64,000 nt of DNA from Paranoxybacillus sp035645275 (lineage in GTDB: Bacteria; Bacillota; Bacilli; Bacillales; Anoxybacillaceae). Under the pieces are notes generated by a model. It was not told the DNA's origin. It saw nothing but the letters and a program-made list of their open reading frames with translations, and made no database searches. A program made the translations under genes and the position numbers. The DNA lies in assembly GCA_035645275.1 (NCBI GenBank), contig DASQMX010000026.1:372001-436000 (forward strand). The letters are read 5' to 3'. This document shows, one piece after another, positions 52,678-61,858 of this stretch (positions are counted from its first letter, which is position 1; the number at the start of each line of letters is the position of its first letter).

Positions 52678-52696
52678 AAATATCCCCCATAGCCCC

Positions 52697-53116
52697 TTAA
52701 GATGGTTGTTTTATAAAGAAAAGCGGTGATTTTAATTCATAGCCGCTTTTTGTTTCGATGGCGGAGAAAATCTCTGGTAGCTTGTCAAATTCAACATGTT
52801 CAAAATAGTGCTGAAACTCTTTTTCTGAGTTAATATAGACCCGCTTACGATGGCGAAAACCCGGATTTTTTAATAAACAAACTAAAGCAACAATATCTTT
52901 AAAGCATACTTTACGCTGACCCGCCGCAAAAATCGGGTCTTTTTCATATGGAGTAAACGATGGGAACAGTTGATCAAAATACCGCACATATAACACGTGC
53001 AATGTCTTTTCAATTCCGTCTTCAACAAAAGTGACTTCAGACCGGTTAAAAAAATCTTCGGATGTATTCGGTTGTTCCTTCTCCAGCTCATAACCTTTAC
53101 ATTGCCGAATCAGCAT
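52697..53116 (-). CDS. Hypothetical protein between ypuI and scpB
   Basis: 139 residues, soluble, mixed alpha/beta, starting MLIRQCKGYELEKEQ and with aromatic-rich VLYVRYFDQLFPSF near 43. The start at 53116 follows AGGGGTG. Not recognised. It sits 19 bases upstream of ypuI and 79 bases after scpB in the same direction, so it may be cotranscribed. Confidence 0.6.
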   Translation of the reverse strand: MLIRQCKGYELEKEQPNTSEDFFNRSEVTFVEDGIEKTLHVLYVRYFDQLFPSFTPYEKDPIFAAGQRKVCFKDIVALVCLLKNPGFRHRKRVYINSEKEFQHYFEHVEFDKLPEIFSAIETKSGYELKSPLFFIKQPS

Positions 53117-53195
53117 ATCAACACCCCTTAGACCGTGACAACATTTAGAAAAGTTCACTTTTATCTTAACACATATATAGCGAATAATGCGAAAA

Positions 53196-53786
53196 TTATT
53201 TTAATTCACTAAAATTTTCTTCAAACTTTTCAAAGAACAAGTCCGCTTCTCTTTCAACCTCTTGTTCATCGCTCATTTCTGGAAGCGGCGGTAGTTCTTC
53301 AATCGTTTTTAATCCGAAGTAATCAAGAAACTCTTTCGTTGTTCCGTAAAGAATCGGGCGGCCTGTTCCTTCCGCTCTGCCAACTTCTTTGATGAGCGCT
53401 TTAGCGATTAACGTTTGCAGCGGTTTGTCGCTTTTGACGCCGCGAATTTCCTCAATTTCCGCCCTTGTAATCGGCTGACGGTATGCAATAATCGCAAGCG
53501 TCTCTAACGCTGCCTGCGACAAAGAAGATGAACCAGGTGATTCTACTAACTTCTTTAAATAAGGCGCATGTTCTTTTTTCGTCGTCAACTGAAATGTCCC
53601 TGCCATCTCGTTCACTTCAATGCCACGGCACGCTTGCTGACAATCTTTTTTTAACTCTTCAATAATTTGAAGCGTCTGTTCCTCGCTTAGCTCCAGCACT
53701 AAAGCAATTTGCTGAAGCGAAAGCCCCTCATCTCCGGCAGCAAATAATAATCCTTCGACGATCGCTTTATAGTCATTCATCTCCAT
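53196..53786 (-). CDS. scpB: Segregation and condensation protein ScpB
   Basis: 196 residues with two winged-helix domains. Family motifs: VEGLLFAAGDEGLS near 10, ALETLAIIAYRQPITRAEIEEIRG near 92 and GRAEGTGRPILYGTT near 135. With ScpA it forms the kleisin complex on SMC. Overlaps scpA by 14 bases; start GGAGTGAAAGTGG. Confidence 0.95.
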   Translation of the reverse strand: MEMNDYKAIVEGLLFAAGDEGLSLQQIALVLELSEEQTLQIIEELKKDCQQACRGIEVNEMAGTFQLTTKKEHAPYLKKLVESPGSSSLSQAALETLAIIAYRQPITRAEIEEIRGVKSDKPLQTLIAKALIKEVGRAEGTGRPILYGTTKEFLDYFGLKTIEELPPLPEMSDEQEVEREADLFFEKFEENFSELK

Positions 53787-54537
53787 CCACTTTCACTCCT
53801 TCGTTGCTAGAGATGAAAATATCGGCAAAATTTCTTTCCTGCTCAATAATAATGAGATTTTTTTTCATTAACTCAAGAATCGCTAAAAATGTCACAACAA
53901 TATGTCCACGGTCATAATAAGGAAAGAGTTCATTGAACTTTTTCCGCCTTTTCTCTTTTTTTAATTCTCTTAAAATCTCATCCATTCGTTTTTCAATTGA
54001 AATCTCTTGTTTTGTAATTTTTGTATGTAACGGTTTTTGCAGCTTTTTGCGGCGCAATAACTTTGATAAAGCGCCAAGCATATCGTATATATTTACATCG
54101 AGAGGGCGATTTTGGGCGTTCATTTCTGAGGCGTAGACGCTTAAATCGCTCGGTGGTTTTGTAAATAAAAGCGCTCGCTCCTCTTCGCGTTTTTTCAACT
54201 CCCGTGCCGCTTCTTTATATTTTTTATATTCAAGCAAACGCTGCATCAATTCTTCCCGAGGGTCTTCCGCAAATGGTTCTATCTCATCGTCAAACGATTC
54301 TTCTTCATGTTTAGGAAGAAGCATTTTGCTTTTAATCGCTAAAAGCGTAGCTGCCATCACTAAATATTCGCTCGCAATATCCAATTCCAGCTCTTGCATC
54401 GCATGAATATAGGCCATATATTGCTCAGTAATTTCCGCTACAGGAATATCGTAAATATCAATTTCATAGCGGTTAATGAGATGCAATAATAAATCAAGCG
54501 GTCCTTCAAACGCATCAATTTTTACACTGTACTGCAC
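53773..54537 (-). CDS. scpA: Segregation and condensation protein ScpA (kleisin)
   Basis: 254 residues. The N-terminal SMC-neck-binding region QYSVKIDAFEGPLDLLLHLI and ASEYLVMAATLLAIKSKMLLP near 66-86 are conserved; the C-terminal winged helix contains HIVVTFLAILELMKK. GTG at 54537 has GGTGGG six bases upstream and gives the family start; the ATG two codons earlier abuts the ribosome site. Confidence 0.95.
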   Translation of the reverse strand: MQYSVKIDAFEGPLDLLLHLINRYEIDIYDIPVAEITEQYMAYIHAMQELELDIASEYLVMAATLLAIKSKMLLPKHEEESFDDEIEPFAEDPREELMQRLLEYKKYKEAARELKKREEERALLFTKPPSDLSVYASEMNAQNRPLDVNIYDMLGALSKLLRRKKLQKPLHTKITKQEISIEKRMDEILRELKKEKRRKKFNELFPYYDRGHIVVTFLAILELMKKNLIIIEQERNFADIFISSNEGVKVDGDE

Positions 54538-54667
54538 GTTCATCCCACCAATCCCAAATACACTACCGTTAAGTATAGAGGATATTAAATGATTGTCCAA
54601 CAAAATTTTTCATGACTTTATGATACAATACCAAATATAAATCATTAACGTTAGGAGAGCACAGCCC

Positions 54668-55201
54668 ATGTATCCAAAAGCATATATTGACTTTCTTCTT
54701 CACTTTCATACGGACCGTGATTATTTTGAGTGCCATGAAATATTGGAAGAACATTGGAAAAAAGAGACATCAGAAAACCGGCAGCAAGTTTGGGTCGCTT
54801 TGATTCAAATTGCCGTTGCTCTTTATCATCATCGCCGCCAAAATTGGAAAGGTGCGGAGCGCATGATGCAAAAAGCGCTTTTGTTAACTCATCAGGAACA
54901 AGAAGCAGTAGAAAAATTAGGCTTGGATTTTCCAAAATTGATGCAGCAACTCAAAAAGCGACTAAGAGACATTGAACATCGGCTTCCGTACGAAAGCATG
55001 AATTTGCCTATTAAAGATGCAACATTGTTTGAAATGTGTCAAAACCTTTGTAAACAGCTTCAGTTGCAGTGGGGAAAAGAAAGCGACCTTTCCAACGAAT
55101 ATCTTCTTCACAAACATAAACTGCGCGACCGCACAGACGTAATCGAAGAACGCGAGAGACAAAAAAAGCTTAGAGAAAAAAAGAAAGAGGCTGACCAATA
55201 A
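54668..55201 (+). CDS. ypuF: DUF309 family protein YpuF
   Basis: 177 residues. The DUF309 signature YIDFLLHFHTDRDYFECHE, then ILEEHWK, is near residues 6-32, with QIAVALYHHRRQNWKGA near 47. Soluble and helical; function unknown. Divergent from scpA. The last five codons (GAG GCT GAC CAA TAA) belong to a palindromic repeat, so the C-terminus has been altered by it. Confidence 0.85.
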   Translation: MYPKAYIDFLLHFHTDRDYFECHEILEEHWKKETSENRQQVWVALIQIAVALYHHRRQNWKGAERMMQKALLLTHQEQEAVEKLGLDFPKLMQQLKKRLRDIEHRLPYESMNLPIKDATLFEMCQNLCKQLQLQWGKESDLSNEYLLHKHKLRDRTDVIEERERQKKLREKKKEADQ

Positions 55202-55282
55202 GTGTCAGACCTCAAGCGCATTTCCACCATATATTTCATATTGTGTGGCTGCGAGGTCTGACACTTTGCCAAAGTCACCCTC
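55187..55282. repeat. Nested palindromic element (copy 10)
   Basis: Outer arms GAGGCTGACC / AGTCACCCTC; GTGTCAGACCTC / GAGGTCTGACAC; core CCACCATATATTTCATATTGTGTGG. Lies between convergent ypuF and ribT and contains the ypuF stop. Confidence 0.85.
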
Positions 55283-55285
55283 TTA

Positions 55286-55630
55286 TCATTCACACTTATC
55301 GATAAAAGCTGCCGTAAATGCATTAGCTCGAAACTCATATTGCGGAAACATCTCTTTTAATGCTTTGACCATTTGCTTTCCGATTCCTTGATGACGGTGT
55401 GAAGGATTTACACTAATGTGCTGAATTTCAGCAATTCCTTCATCTAGAATCAAAATGCCGATAATCCCAATAATATCATCATCTTCTTTCCATAAAAACA
55501 GCTGCCAGTCATCGTTTACTTCATAGTTTTTAATCGTTTGCTGGAGCTTTTTTAAGTCTTTCTCTGAAGGCATGAATGAAAGAAGCCCCATCGCAATTTT
55601 TTCATAATTTTTTCGATAGCGAATAAGCAT
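55286..55630 (-). CDS. ribT: GNAT acetyltransferase RibT
   Basis: 114 residues. The N-terminus LIRYRKNYEKIAMGLLSFMP and the acetyl-CoA loop VNPSHRHQGIGKQM near 75-88 closely resemble B. subtilis RibT, the last gene of its rib operon. The acceptor is unknown. The start at 55630 follows GAGGG. A repeat of about 120 bp separates it from ribH, so cotranscription may be reduced. Confidence 0.9.
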   Translation of the reverse strand: MLIRYRKNYEKIAMGLLSFMPSEKDLKKLQQTIKNYEVNDDWQLFLWKEDDDIIGIIGILILDEGIAEIQHISVNPSHRHQGIGKQMVKALKEMFPQYEFRANAFTAAFIDKCE

Positions 55631-55732
55631 AAATAATCCCTCATTACTGACAAGACTTTTCTTCAATCCAGAAAAGCAACTCAGTCGTTTTCTAATTAGG
55701 TATTATAAACGTTATTTTTCCTATTGTGAACT

Positions 55733-55752
55733 CCCTCCTTGAGTGAGGGATT
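55733..55752. other. Small perfect hairpin between ribH and ribT
   Basis: TCCCTC / GAGGGA-type arms (CTCCCTCCTTGAGTGAGGGA). Purpose unclear; possibly a relic of a hairpin-ended element. The rest of the 55631-56014 gap is copy 11 and AT-rich sequence. Confidence 0.3.
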
Positions 55753-55807
55753 CTAAACGACTTACGATAAACAATATACAAGAACTGCTTTACATGTATC
55801 TGCCGCT

Positions 55808-55926
55808 CAGGCTAACCGATAAGTGTCTGACCTCACGTGGATTTCACAATATATCGTTCATTTATCTAATGTTATGTCCTATATATTGTGTTGTGGGGTC
55901 TGACACTTTGCTTTTTGGTCAGCCTC
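55808..55926. repeat. Nested palindromic element, long form (copy 11)
   Basis: Outer AGGCTAACC / GGTCAGCCT; GTGTCTGACCTCACG / GTGGGGTCTGACAC; inner CACAATATAT / ATATATTGTG. Identical to the short copy 13 if the segment between GTCTGAC repeats is removed, apart from one outer-arm base. Confidence 0.9.
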
Positions 55927-56014
55927 GTACATTCGCTATTATCAATCGAAATTCATTTCCCTCGTCAAGCAAAATGTTGAAAGGCTTTGGAAATGAGAGA
56001 CTTCTTTTATATTT

Positions 56015-56482
56015 TTATGCAAAAGAACGGAGAACATTTGCCATTTCGATCGCACTTACAGCCGCTTCCCATCCTTTATTGCCGGCTTTTGTGCCTGCCC
56101 GTTCAATTGCTTGTTCAATCGTATCTGTCGTTAGGACGCCAAAAATGACCGGCGTACCTGTTGATAAAGCAGCGTGTGACACCCCTTTTGCCACCTCATT
56201 GCAAACATAATCATAATGGCTTGTTGCCCCTCTAATAACAGCTCCTAATGTAATGACCGCATCAAATTTTCCTGATTCTGCCATTTTTTTTGCGATTAAC
56301 GGAATTTCAAATGCACCTGGCACCCAAGCCACTGTAATATCATTTTCGTCAACACCGTGACGCTTTAAACCATCCATCGCGCCAGATAACAATTTACCTG
56401 TAATAAATTCATTAAAACGTGAAACAACAATACCGATTTTTAACCCTGTACCTACTAAATTTCCTTCTATTACCTTTAGCAT
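56015..56482 (-). CDS. ribH: 6,7-dimethyl-8-ribityllumazine synthase RibH
   Basis: 155 residues. Substrate-site motifs: VVSRFNEFIT near 18, WVPGAFEIP near 53, GAVIRGATSHYDYV near 78-91 (catalytic His) and GTKAGNKGWEA near 132. Condenses the pyrimidine with dihydroxybutanone phosphate. The start at 56482 is nine bases from GGAGG; an ATG three codons earlier abuts it. Confidence 0.96.
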   Translation of the reverse strand: MLKVIEGNLVGTGLKIGIVVSRFNEFITGKLLSGAMDGLKRHGVDENDITVAWVPGAFEIPLIAKKMAESGKFDAVITLGAVIRGATSHYDYVCNEVAKGVSHAALSTGTPVIFGVLTTDTIEQAIERAGTKAGNKGWEAAVSAIEMANVLRSFA

Positions 56483-56576
56483 TCTATCCATCCTCCTATT
56501 ATCGAACCATCAACTAGTGCAAGATGGCTAACCGTTTTCATAATACAAAAATTCTTGCATCTCTACAACAATTTCC

Positions 56577-57770
56577 TTAAAAGTGTAACATATGTCCTAA
56601 CTTTTCGTATTTTGTTTTTAAATATCGTTCATTTTCCTTTTTCATTGGCATTTGCAGCGGTACACGCTCAACCACTTCTAAATCGTATCCTTTTAATCCA
56701 GCAATCTTACGCGGGTTGTTTGTCAACAAGCGCATTTTTGTCACACCTAAATCTTTTAAAATTTGCGCCCCGATGCCATAGTCACGCAAATCAGGAGCAA
56801 AACCAAGTTTTTCATTCGCTTCAACCGTATCATACCCCTGTTCCTGAAGCTTATAGGCGCGCAATTTGTTGATTAAACCGATACCGCGGCCCTCTTGACG
56901 CATATACAAAAGGATGCCACGTCCCTCTTCTTCGATTTGCCGAAGCGCTGCATGAAGCTGCGGTCCGCAATCGCAGCGGTGTGAACCGAATACATCACCT
57001 GTTAAGCATTCGGAATGAACGCGAACAAGAATAGGCTCATCTGGAATGATTTCTCCTTTGACAAGCGCGACATGTTCTTTATTGTCTACGGAGTTTGTAT
57101 AGCCAATGGCACGAAACTCGCCAAATTCCGTCGGCAATGTAATCTCCACTTCTCGCTTTACCAATTTTTCTTTTCGATTGCGATATTTGATTAAATCTTT
57201 AATCGTAATCATTTTTAAATCAAATTCATCGGCAATTTTCCGTAAATCCGGCACTCTTGCCATTGTTCCGTCTTCCTTAATAATTTCGCAAATGACCCCC
57301 GCCGGTTTTGCCCCGCAAAGCCGCGCCAAATCGACAGCTGCTTCCGTATGTCCGGCTCGGCGCAACACTCCGCCTTTTTTAGCAACAAGCGGAAACACAT
57401 GACCCGGCCGCTTAAGATCGCTTGCCTTGGTATTCGGGTCTAAAAGTGCTTGAATCGTCGTCGAACGTTCAAATGCACTAATGCCTGTTGTTGTTGTTTT
57501 ATAGTCGATGCTGACGGTAAAAGCGGTGCCGTGCGGATCTGTATTATGATTAACCATCGGGTGTAATTCCAACTTATCCGCTAATTCTTCCGTAATTGGT
57601 ACACATACAAGCCCACGGCCATGAGTAATCATAAAGTTAATCACTTCAGGTGTCGCTTTCTCTGCTAACGCGACAAAATCACCTTCATTTTCACGGTCTT
57701 CATCATCGCAAACGATAACCACTTTACCTTGCATTAAATCATAAATCGCTTCTTCAATTGTATTAAACAT
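56577..57770 (-). CDS. ribBA: Bifunctional DHBP synthase / GTP cyclohydrolase II RibBA
   Basis: 397 residues. RibB domain (1-205) with DDEDRENEGDF near 21-31 and RAGHTEAAVDL near 140; RibA domain (about 206-397) with zinc ligands in CLTGDVFGSHRCDCGPQL near 255-272 and RQEGRGIGL near 293. Supplies both riboflavin precursors. Start after AAGGGGGGG. Confidence 0.96.
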   Translation of the reverse strand: MFNTIEEAIYDLMQGKVVIVCDDEDRENEGDFVALAEKATPEVINFMITHGRGLVCVPITEELADKLELHPMVNHNTDPHGTAFTVSIDYKTTTTGISAFERSTTIQALLDPNTKASDLKRPGHVFPLVAKKGGVLRRAGHTEAAVDLARLCGAKPAGVICEIIKEDGTMARVPDLRKIADEFDLKMITIKDLIKYRNRKEKLVKREVEITLPTEFGEFRAIGYTNSVDNKEHVALVKGEIIPDEPILVRVHSECLTGDVFGSHRCDCGPQLHAALRQIEEEGRGILLYMRQEGRGIGLINKLRAYKLQEQGYDTVEANEKLGFAPDLRDYGIGAQILKDLGVTKMRLLTNNPRKIAGLKGYDLEVVERVPLQMPMKKENERYLKTKYEKLGHMLHF

Positions 57771-57789
57771 GTCGTTCCCCCCCTTGAGT

Positions 57790-58440
57790 TTACTTATATC
57801 CGTGCTCTTTTAAAAATTCGAGCGTAATGTTTGATTTAGGTTGCTCATCTTTTTTTCCGTTTATAAACTGTTCGACATATTTACCTATGACATCACATTC
57901 TATATTCACGATGTCGCCGACTTGTTTGTCTCCTAAAATCGTTTCCGCTCGGGTATGTGGAATGAGGGAAATCGTAAACGTATCATCCGTCAAACCAAAA
58001 ATCGTTAAGCTTGTCCCGTCGACCGCAACCGATCCTTTGAAAATCATATATTTCCGCAACTCTTTTGGAATTTTAATTTCATAATAGACAGCATTTGCCA
58101 CAGGCTCTTTGCGAATAATTTCTCCGACTCCATCAACATGTCCGGAAACAAAATGACCGCCAAAACGGCCGTTTGCCGCCATTGCCCGCTCAAGATTCAC
58201 TTTCGAGCCGCGTTTTAGCGTCCTTAGTGAAGTCGCTCTGACCGTTTCCGGCATAACATCGACAGTAAACGATTGTGTGGTAAATGAAGTGACCGTTAGA
58301 CAAACACCGTTGACGGCAATGCTGTCACCAAGTTTCACATCCTCTAAAATTTTGCGGGCACCAATCGTCAAAACAATCGCTTCTCCTGATTTCTTCATTT
58401 GTTCGATTGTACCGACTTCCTCAATAATTCCCGTAAACAT
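57790..58440 (-). CDS. ribE: Riboflavin synthase alpha subunit RibE
   Basis: 216 residues made of two homologous barrel halves, each with its lumazine-binding motif (GVCLTVTSF near 46; GTSLTIFG near 142). Starts FTGIIEEVG as the family does. Forms riboflavin from two lumazines. ATG at 58440 overlaps the ribD stop. Confidence 0.95.
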   Translation of the reverse strand: MFTGIIEEVGTIEQMKKSGEAIVLTIGARKILEDVKLGDSIAVNGVCLTVTSFTTQSFTVDVMPETVRATSLRTLKRGSKVNLERAMAANGRFGGHFVSGHVDGVGEIIRKEPVANAVYYEIKIPKELRKYMIFKGSVAVDGTSLTIFGLTDDTFTISLIPHTRAETILGDKQVGDIVNIECDVIGKYVEQFINGKKDEQPKSNITLEFLKEHGYK

Positions 58441-59546
58441 CATTCCTCATCCTTTTCATCTGTAATAGGCAAAGCAACGATTTTTAAATCTGGACCAAGC
58501 GTTTCGACACTTTTGATTTTGAAATTCATCACATCGGCCATTTGCGCAAAACCGCTGCCGCCGATCGGAGCAGGAGAATTTTTACCTCCGATGACTTTCG
58601 GCGCAATATAAGCAATTACTTGATTAACCGCTTTTGCTTCAATAAAACTGCCGTGCACTTCCGCTCCGCCTTCAACAAATAAAGACGTAACTTGTTTCTC
58701 TCCAAGCACCTTTAACAACTCATCAATGACGATTTTAGGTTGACTCATTTTGATGATTTGTACATGTTTCCCGCTGTATTGCGATATTTTCTCCTCTTTT
58801 ACCTCGCTGCCAACAACAATCCATGTTTCTGCTTCCCCATCGTTAACGACGTTCGCATCAAGAGGGGTGCGCAAATGCGTATCTAAAATGATGCGGATTG
58901 GGTTTTCTCCTCGTTCTACATGCCGTACCGTTAAACTTGGATTATCAGCAATCACGGTATTGACGCCAACAAGAATCGCATCGTGCAAATGGCGATAACG
59001 ATGAACATCACGCCGCGCCGCTTCCGATGTAATCCATTTGCTTTCTCCCGTTTTTGTCGCAATTTTTCCATCTAAGCTGCTTGCATATTTCAACGTCACA
59101 AATGGCGTTTTTGTCGCGATATAGTGAAAGAAAACTTGATTAAGCTCATCTGCTTCTTGTTTTAAAATGCCGACATCGACTTCAATCCCCGCTTGGCGCA
59201 GCTTGGCAATGCCTTTTCCGGCAACAAGCGGATTCGGGTCAGTTGTCGCGATGATCACGCGTTTAACCCCTGTTTCAATAAGCAAATCCGCACATGGCGG
59301 CGTTTTTCCGTAATGGCTGCATGGCTCAAGCGTCACATACACATCAGCGTCTTTTGCCTTCTCACCTGCCATGCGCAGCGCATGGACTTCTGCATGCGGC
59401 TCACCCGCCTTTAAATGTGCGCCAAATCCAACGATTTCACCGTTTTTCACAACGACCGCACCGACGACTGGATTAGGAGACGTTTGCCCGATCCCTGCTT
59501 TAGCTAGATCTATCGCAAATCGCATATAATATTCATCTTGTTTCAC
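58440..59546 (-). CDS. ribD: Bifunctional deaminase/reductase RibD
   Basis: 368 residues. Deaminase domain (1-145) with zinc motif HAEVHAL near 50 and PCSHYGKTPPC near 74-84; reductase domain (about 146-360) with KYASSLDGKIAT and FVEGGAEVHGSF. Catalyses steps two and three of riboflavin synthesis. GTG at 59546 follows GGGGGCGTTCAT. First gene after the FMN riboswitch. Confidence 0.96.
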   Translation of the reverse strand: MKQDEYYMRFAIDLAKAGIGQTSPNPVVGAVVVKNGEIVGFGAHLKAGEPHAEVHALRMAGEKAKDADVYVTLEPCSHYGKTPPCADLLIETGVKRVIIATTDPNPLVAGKGIAKLRQAGIEVDVGILKQEADELNQVFFHYIATKTPFVTLKYASSLDGKIATKTGESKWITSEAARRDVHRYRHLHDAILVGVNTVIADNPSLTVRHVERGENPIRIILDTHLRTPLDANVVNDGEAETWIVVGSEVKEEKISQYSGKHVQIIKMSQPKIVIDELLKVLGEKQVTSLFVEGGAEVHGSFIEAKAVNQVIAYIAPKVIGGKNSPAPIGGSGFAQMADVMNFKIKSVETLGPDLKIVALPITDEKDEE

Positions 59547-59567
59547 ATGAACGCCCCCTTTCTAAAT

Positions 59568-59597
59568 AAAAAACCCTAGGATAAAAGTCCTAGGGCA
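59568..59597 (-). terminator. FMN-riboswitch expression terminator
   Basis: Minus-strand CCCTAGGACTTTTATCCTAGGG followed by TTTTTTA, ending about 22 bases before ribD. It would end transcription when FMN is bound. The 59598-59913 leader between aptamer and terminator is long and shows no gene. Confidence 0.9.
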
Positions 59598-59913
59598 GGA
59601 TTATGTAAGAATCACAATGAACGTTTACATTTTTTTGTATGTCAAATAAACAGCACGTAACCAAGTGTGGTATAGCCGTCTTCTAAAGAAAATTGTTTTT
59701 ATATGTTTTACGCTTTTCGACCAACCCAGATCGAACAAGAACGCCTACAGACAAAGGAAATTGTCCGCCAACTCGTTCGTTGTTTGGTCATGCCACATGT
59801 AAACGTAACACGGCAGGCAAACAAACGGTTGCCATTGTTGGTTGAAAAGCATGCGTACGTGAATAGCAATCCTCTTTCAGAAAACAGCCTTTCCGTTGCG
59901 CGTGCTGTATTGT

Positions 59914-60044
59914 GATCCTTCTCCCATCCAGACTATACTGTCGGCTCCGGAATCGCACCGGATCGTGCCTATACGGCTCGCGGGCTGAGAAACGAATTCG
60001 TTTCAATACCGCCGGTCGGGAATTTCACCCTGCCCCGAAGGATA
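59914..60044 (-). ncRNA. FMN riboswitch (RFN element)
   Basis: On the minus strand: CCTTCGGGGCAGGGTGAAAT, TCCCGACCGGCGGTATTG, AGCCCGCGAGCC, GATCCGGTGCGATTCCGGAG, CCGACAGTATAGTCTGGATG, GGAGAAGGATC. These are the conserved RFN blocks in order and complete. Confidence 0.97.
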
Positions 60045-60065
60045 AACAATATTGAATTTTTTATC

Positions 60066-60093
60066 ATTATAGCACAATAAAAACATTTGTCTA
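60066..60093 (-). promoter_or_regulatory. rib operon promoter
   Basis: Minus-strand TAGACA (60088-60093), 16-base spacer, extended -10 TGC-TATAAT (60066-60071), about 22 bases upstream of the RFN element. Confidence 0.7.
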
Positions 60094-60107
60094 TGATGAG
60101 ATGCTCA

Positions 60108-60197
60108 TCAGTCCGCAATAAATAGCCAATAAACCACACCCCAAATTAAACTTGCTCCTAGCAAAATAGAAAATAAAATCCAATTACTGCGGTTCAT
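60108..60197 (-). CDS. Small membrane ORF, 29 residues
   Basis: Ribosome site GAGGTGAAAAAA precedes ATG at 60197. The product begins MNRSNWILFSILL, is one hydrophobic helix and ends YWLFIAD. An ATG seven codons upstream gives 36 residues. It lies between ppiB and the rib promoter in the same direction. Not recognised. Confidence 0.5.
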   Translation of the reverse strand: MNRSNWILFSILLGASLIWGVVYWLFIAD

Positions 60198-60230
60198 TTT
60201 TTTCACCTCTTCACTCATTATACAAAAAAA

Positions 60231-60349
60231 GAGGCTGTCTCATAAGGGTCTGACCTCACGTGCGCTCAACAATATATAGTTCATTTATCCAACATTATGT
60301 CCTATATATTGTGTTGTAGGGTCTGACCCTTGGCTATTGAGAAAGCCTC
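60231..60349. repeat. Nested palindromic element, long form (copy 12)
   Basis: Outer GAGGCTGTCTC / GAGAAAGCCTC followed by TTTTTT; GGTCTGACCTCACG / TAGGGTCTGACCC; inner AACAATATATAG / CTATATATTGTG. The T-runs on both sides allow termination in both directions. It follows ppiB by 15 bases. Confidence 0.9.
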
Positions 60350-60364
60350 TTTTTTCGCCAGAAG

Positions 60365-60802
60365 TTATTGTTCGTCCCAAACTTTTACTGCTTTCATCAC
60401 GTCGCCTTGCTTAATGCGATAAACAGCGTCCATTCCTTCAATAACTTGTCCGAACACGGTATGTACTCCGTCTAAATGCGGCTGCGGTTCATGAACGATG
60501 AAAAATTGGCAGCTTCCAGTATCACGGCCGCGATGTGCCATGGAAACAGCACCAGTTACATGTTTATGAGGGTTGTTGTCCGTTTCGCATTTAATTGTGT
60601 AGCCAGCATCCCCAGTCCCTGTTCCGTATGGACAACCTCCCTGAGCTACGAATCCTGGAATCACACGATGGAATGTTAACCCGTTATAAAACCCTTCGTT
60701 CGCTAATTTTTCAAAGTTAGCCACCGTTCCCGGCGCTTCATTTGGGAATAACTCGATCACAATACGGTCACCGTTTTGCATTTCAATTAACGCTTTTTTC
60801 AT
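60365..60802 (-). CDS. ppiB: Peptidyl-prolyl cis-trans isomerase PpiB (cyclophilin)
   Basis: 145 residues. Cyclophilin motifs FHRVIPGFVAQGG near 47-59 (catalytic Arg), GAVSMAHRG near 86 and SCQFFIV near 99. Cytoplasmic, no signal peptide. ATG at 60802 is seven bases from GGAGG; the preceding ATG is closer. Confidence 0.95.
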   Translation of the reverse strand: MKKALIEMQNGDRIVIELFPNEAPGTVANFEKLANEGFYNGLTFHRVIPGFVAQGGCPYGTGTGDAGYTIKCETDNNPHKHVTGAVSMAHRGRDTGSCQFFIVHEPQPHLDGVHTVFGQVIEGMDAVYRIKQGDVMKAVKVWDEQ

Positions 60803-60948
60803 CATGAAACCTCCATCCTGTTTGAATCGTTTAAATAAACAAGCTTTTCTCATTCTACTATATTTCGCTTCTATATTCCAAGCATTCTATGTACAATAAG
60901 AATGGACAAGTAGAAAAAGGAGAAGCATGTATAAAGGAGGTAATGATA

Positions 60949-61839
60949 TTGAAACGAAGTATTGTTGGATTGTTATTAACGTCACTACTGTTTGCCTATC
61001 CAGCGATTGCCGCTGCGGATGCAGTAGAGGGCGATGTCATTATTACATTAGGTGAAAACTTAACGGAGCAGCAAAAACAACAAGTGTTAAACGAAATGAA
61101 TGCTCCGGAAAATGCACAAATCATTACGGTTTCTAACGCGGAGGAACATAAATATCTCGATGGAGTCGTGCCGAAAGCCCAAATCGGTACAAGAGCGATT
61201 TCATCGTCCATGATCACGATTGGTGCGAAAGGATCTGGTCTTGATGTCGAAACACATAATATTACATGGGTAACGGAAGAAATGTACACAAACGCCCTCA
61301 TTACTGCGGGGGTAAAAGACGCAAAAATTTATATTACCGCACCTTTCTCTGTTTCTGGAACGGCTGCGTTGACTGGGCTCATGAAGGCATATGAAGTTTC
61401 TTCCGACAAAGTCATTCCGGATGAAGTGAAAAAAGTCGCCAACGAAGAAATGGTCAAAACGGCCAAGCTTGCCGATTCGATTGGTAACAATGATAAAGCA
61501 GTAGCACTTATAGCCAAAATTAAAGAAGAAATTGCCAAAAATCCACCAAAAACCGATGCAGACTTGCGCGCCCTTATTGAACGCATCGCCCAAGAATTAG
61601 GCATTACGCTAACAGAAGACGAAATCAACAGTTTAATTTCCTTATTTAACAAAATGAAAAACTTAAATATCGACTGGAACCAAGTGAATGACCAGTTAAG
61701 CATAGCAAAAGATAAAATTTCGACGTTCTTGCAGTCGGAAGAAGGAAAAACGTTTATTCAAAATATTATTGACATTTTAAAAGAAATTTGGAACGCAATT
61801 AAAGCCGCACTTGCTTCAGAAAAACAGCCGAATCAATAG
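60949..61839 (+). CDS. ypuA: YpuA, secreted DUF1002 protein
   Basis: 296 residues. Signal peptide (about 1-24, cut near AIAAADA), then the DUF1002 domain with GDVIITLGENLTEQQKQ near 28 and TAPFSVSGTAALTGL near 145, and a helical tail. Function in the envelope is unknown. TTG at 60949 fits AAAGGAGGT seven bases upstream better than the ATG two codons before it. Confidence 0.88.
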   Translation: MKRSIVGLLLTSLLFAYPAIAAADAVEGDVIITLGENLTEQQKQQVLNEMNAPENAQIITVSNAEEHKYLDGVVPKAQIGTRAISSSMITIGAKGSGLDVETHNITWVTEEMYTNALITAGVKDAKIYITAPFSVSGTAALTGLMKAYEVSSDKVIPDEVKKVANEEMVKTAKLADSIGNNDKAVALIAKIKEEIAKNPPKTDADLRALIERIAQELGITLTEDEINSLISLFNKMKNLNIDWNQVNDQLSIAKDKISTFLQSEEGKTFIQNIIDILKEIWNAIKAALASEKQPNQ

Positions 61840-61858
61840 TGGTTATCTCATAAATATC

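Noticed and set aside
59703..59915. 70-codon open frame on the plus strand
   Set aside because: It lies within the FMN-riboswitch leader on the opposite strand, without a ribosome site.
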